From NCBI RefSeq assembly GCF_009759665.1, contig NZ_WQNE01000019.1:89305-153304 (forward strand): a stretch of 64,000 nt of DNA, read 5' to 3'. The notes under the pieces were generated by a model, which saw nothing but the letters and a program-made list of their open reading frames with translations, searched no databases and was not told the DNA's origin. A program made the translations under genes and the position numbers. Shown here piece after piece: positions 63,899 to 64,000 of this stretch (the first letter of the stretch is position 1; every line of letters begins with the position of its first letter). The DNA comes from Bradyrhizobium cajani. Lineage in GTDB: Bacteria > Pseudomonadota > Alphaproteobacteria > Rhizobiales > Xanthobacteraceae.

Positions 63899-64000
63899 CT
63901 AGGCGGCTTCTCATCGGTGGAGATGGCAGGGCGGTGATCCCCGTATCGCCGTCGCTGGGGTTTCCCCATCACGCCAAATCGGCCCGCCTCGCCCTCACAC

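Overview
The window is a stretch of bacterial chromosome from an alphaproteobacterium, most likely Bradyrhizobium or a close relative in the Nitrobacteraceae. The base composition is strongly GC-rich with GC-ending codons. Gene orders fit this group: hisF-hisE-coaA, hemW-rdgB-rph diverging from hrcA-grpE, dnaK-dnaJ, a pheS-pheT/rplT-rpmI/infC region, and a cpaBCDE cluster. Several families of intergenic palindromic repeats sit between genes. Species cannot be settled from this sequence alone.

Layout. 1-9 kb: the end of a histidine operon (hisF 3' end, hisE), coaA, a zinc-ribbon-like small protein, an AI-2E-type transporter, a secreted histidine phosphatase, a hybrid sensor kinase and a ComM/YifB ATPase. 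9-14.3 kb: a PilZ protein and a TadD-like lipoprotein converging on cpaB-cpaC-cpaD-cpaE of a Flp/Tad pilus; no pilin, prepilin peptidase, CpaF or TadBC is present here. 14.7-23 kb: gshB, yraN, rsmI, an LpoA-type lipoprotein, hemW, rdgB, rph, hrcA, grpE. 23-31.4 kb: a Tat-type nicotinamidase, an unknown exported protein, dnaK with a convincing heat-shock sigma promoter, dnaJ, a PmtA-like methyltransferase, an FMN reductase, pyrF and a DUF1330 protein.

31.7-38.5 kb is the most distinctive region: a pure RTX beta-roll protein (38 uninterrupted nonapeptides), then a strong intergenic hairpin, a PrtD-type ABC exporter, an HlyD-type adaptor, a LuxR-type regulator and a secreted M23 peptidase, all in one direction with short or overlapping junctions. 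It looks like a dedicated type I secretion island for one highly acidic Ca-binding protein, with its own regulator.

38.6-50 kb: dapB, gpmA, an Ada-like alkyltransferase lacking the N-terminal metal domain, a DUF2244 protein, nth, an EI24/CysZ-like membrane protein, nikR, and a copper module of a P-type ATPase diverging from csoR with a palindromic operator between them; then a YiiX-like cysteine hydrolase and a Tat-exported flavin amine oxidase. 50-57 kb: a TauE permease, pheT, pheS, rplT, rpmI and infC, all on the minus strand, interrupted by two small secreted-protein genes on the plus strand; infC appears to start with the classic AUU codon. 57-64 kb: hydrolase, NTF2-like protein, thioesterase-like protein, queG, a glutathione S-transferase, uppP, an NDUFA9-like protein and a tRNA-Leu(CAG).

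Nearly all non-coding stretches longer than about 100 bases hold one of six or so recurring palindromic elements. No CRISPR array, insertion sequence, prophage or rRNA gene was seen.
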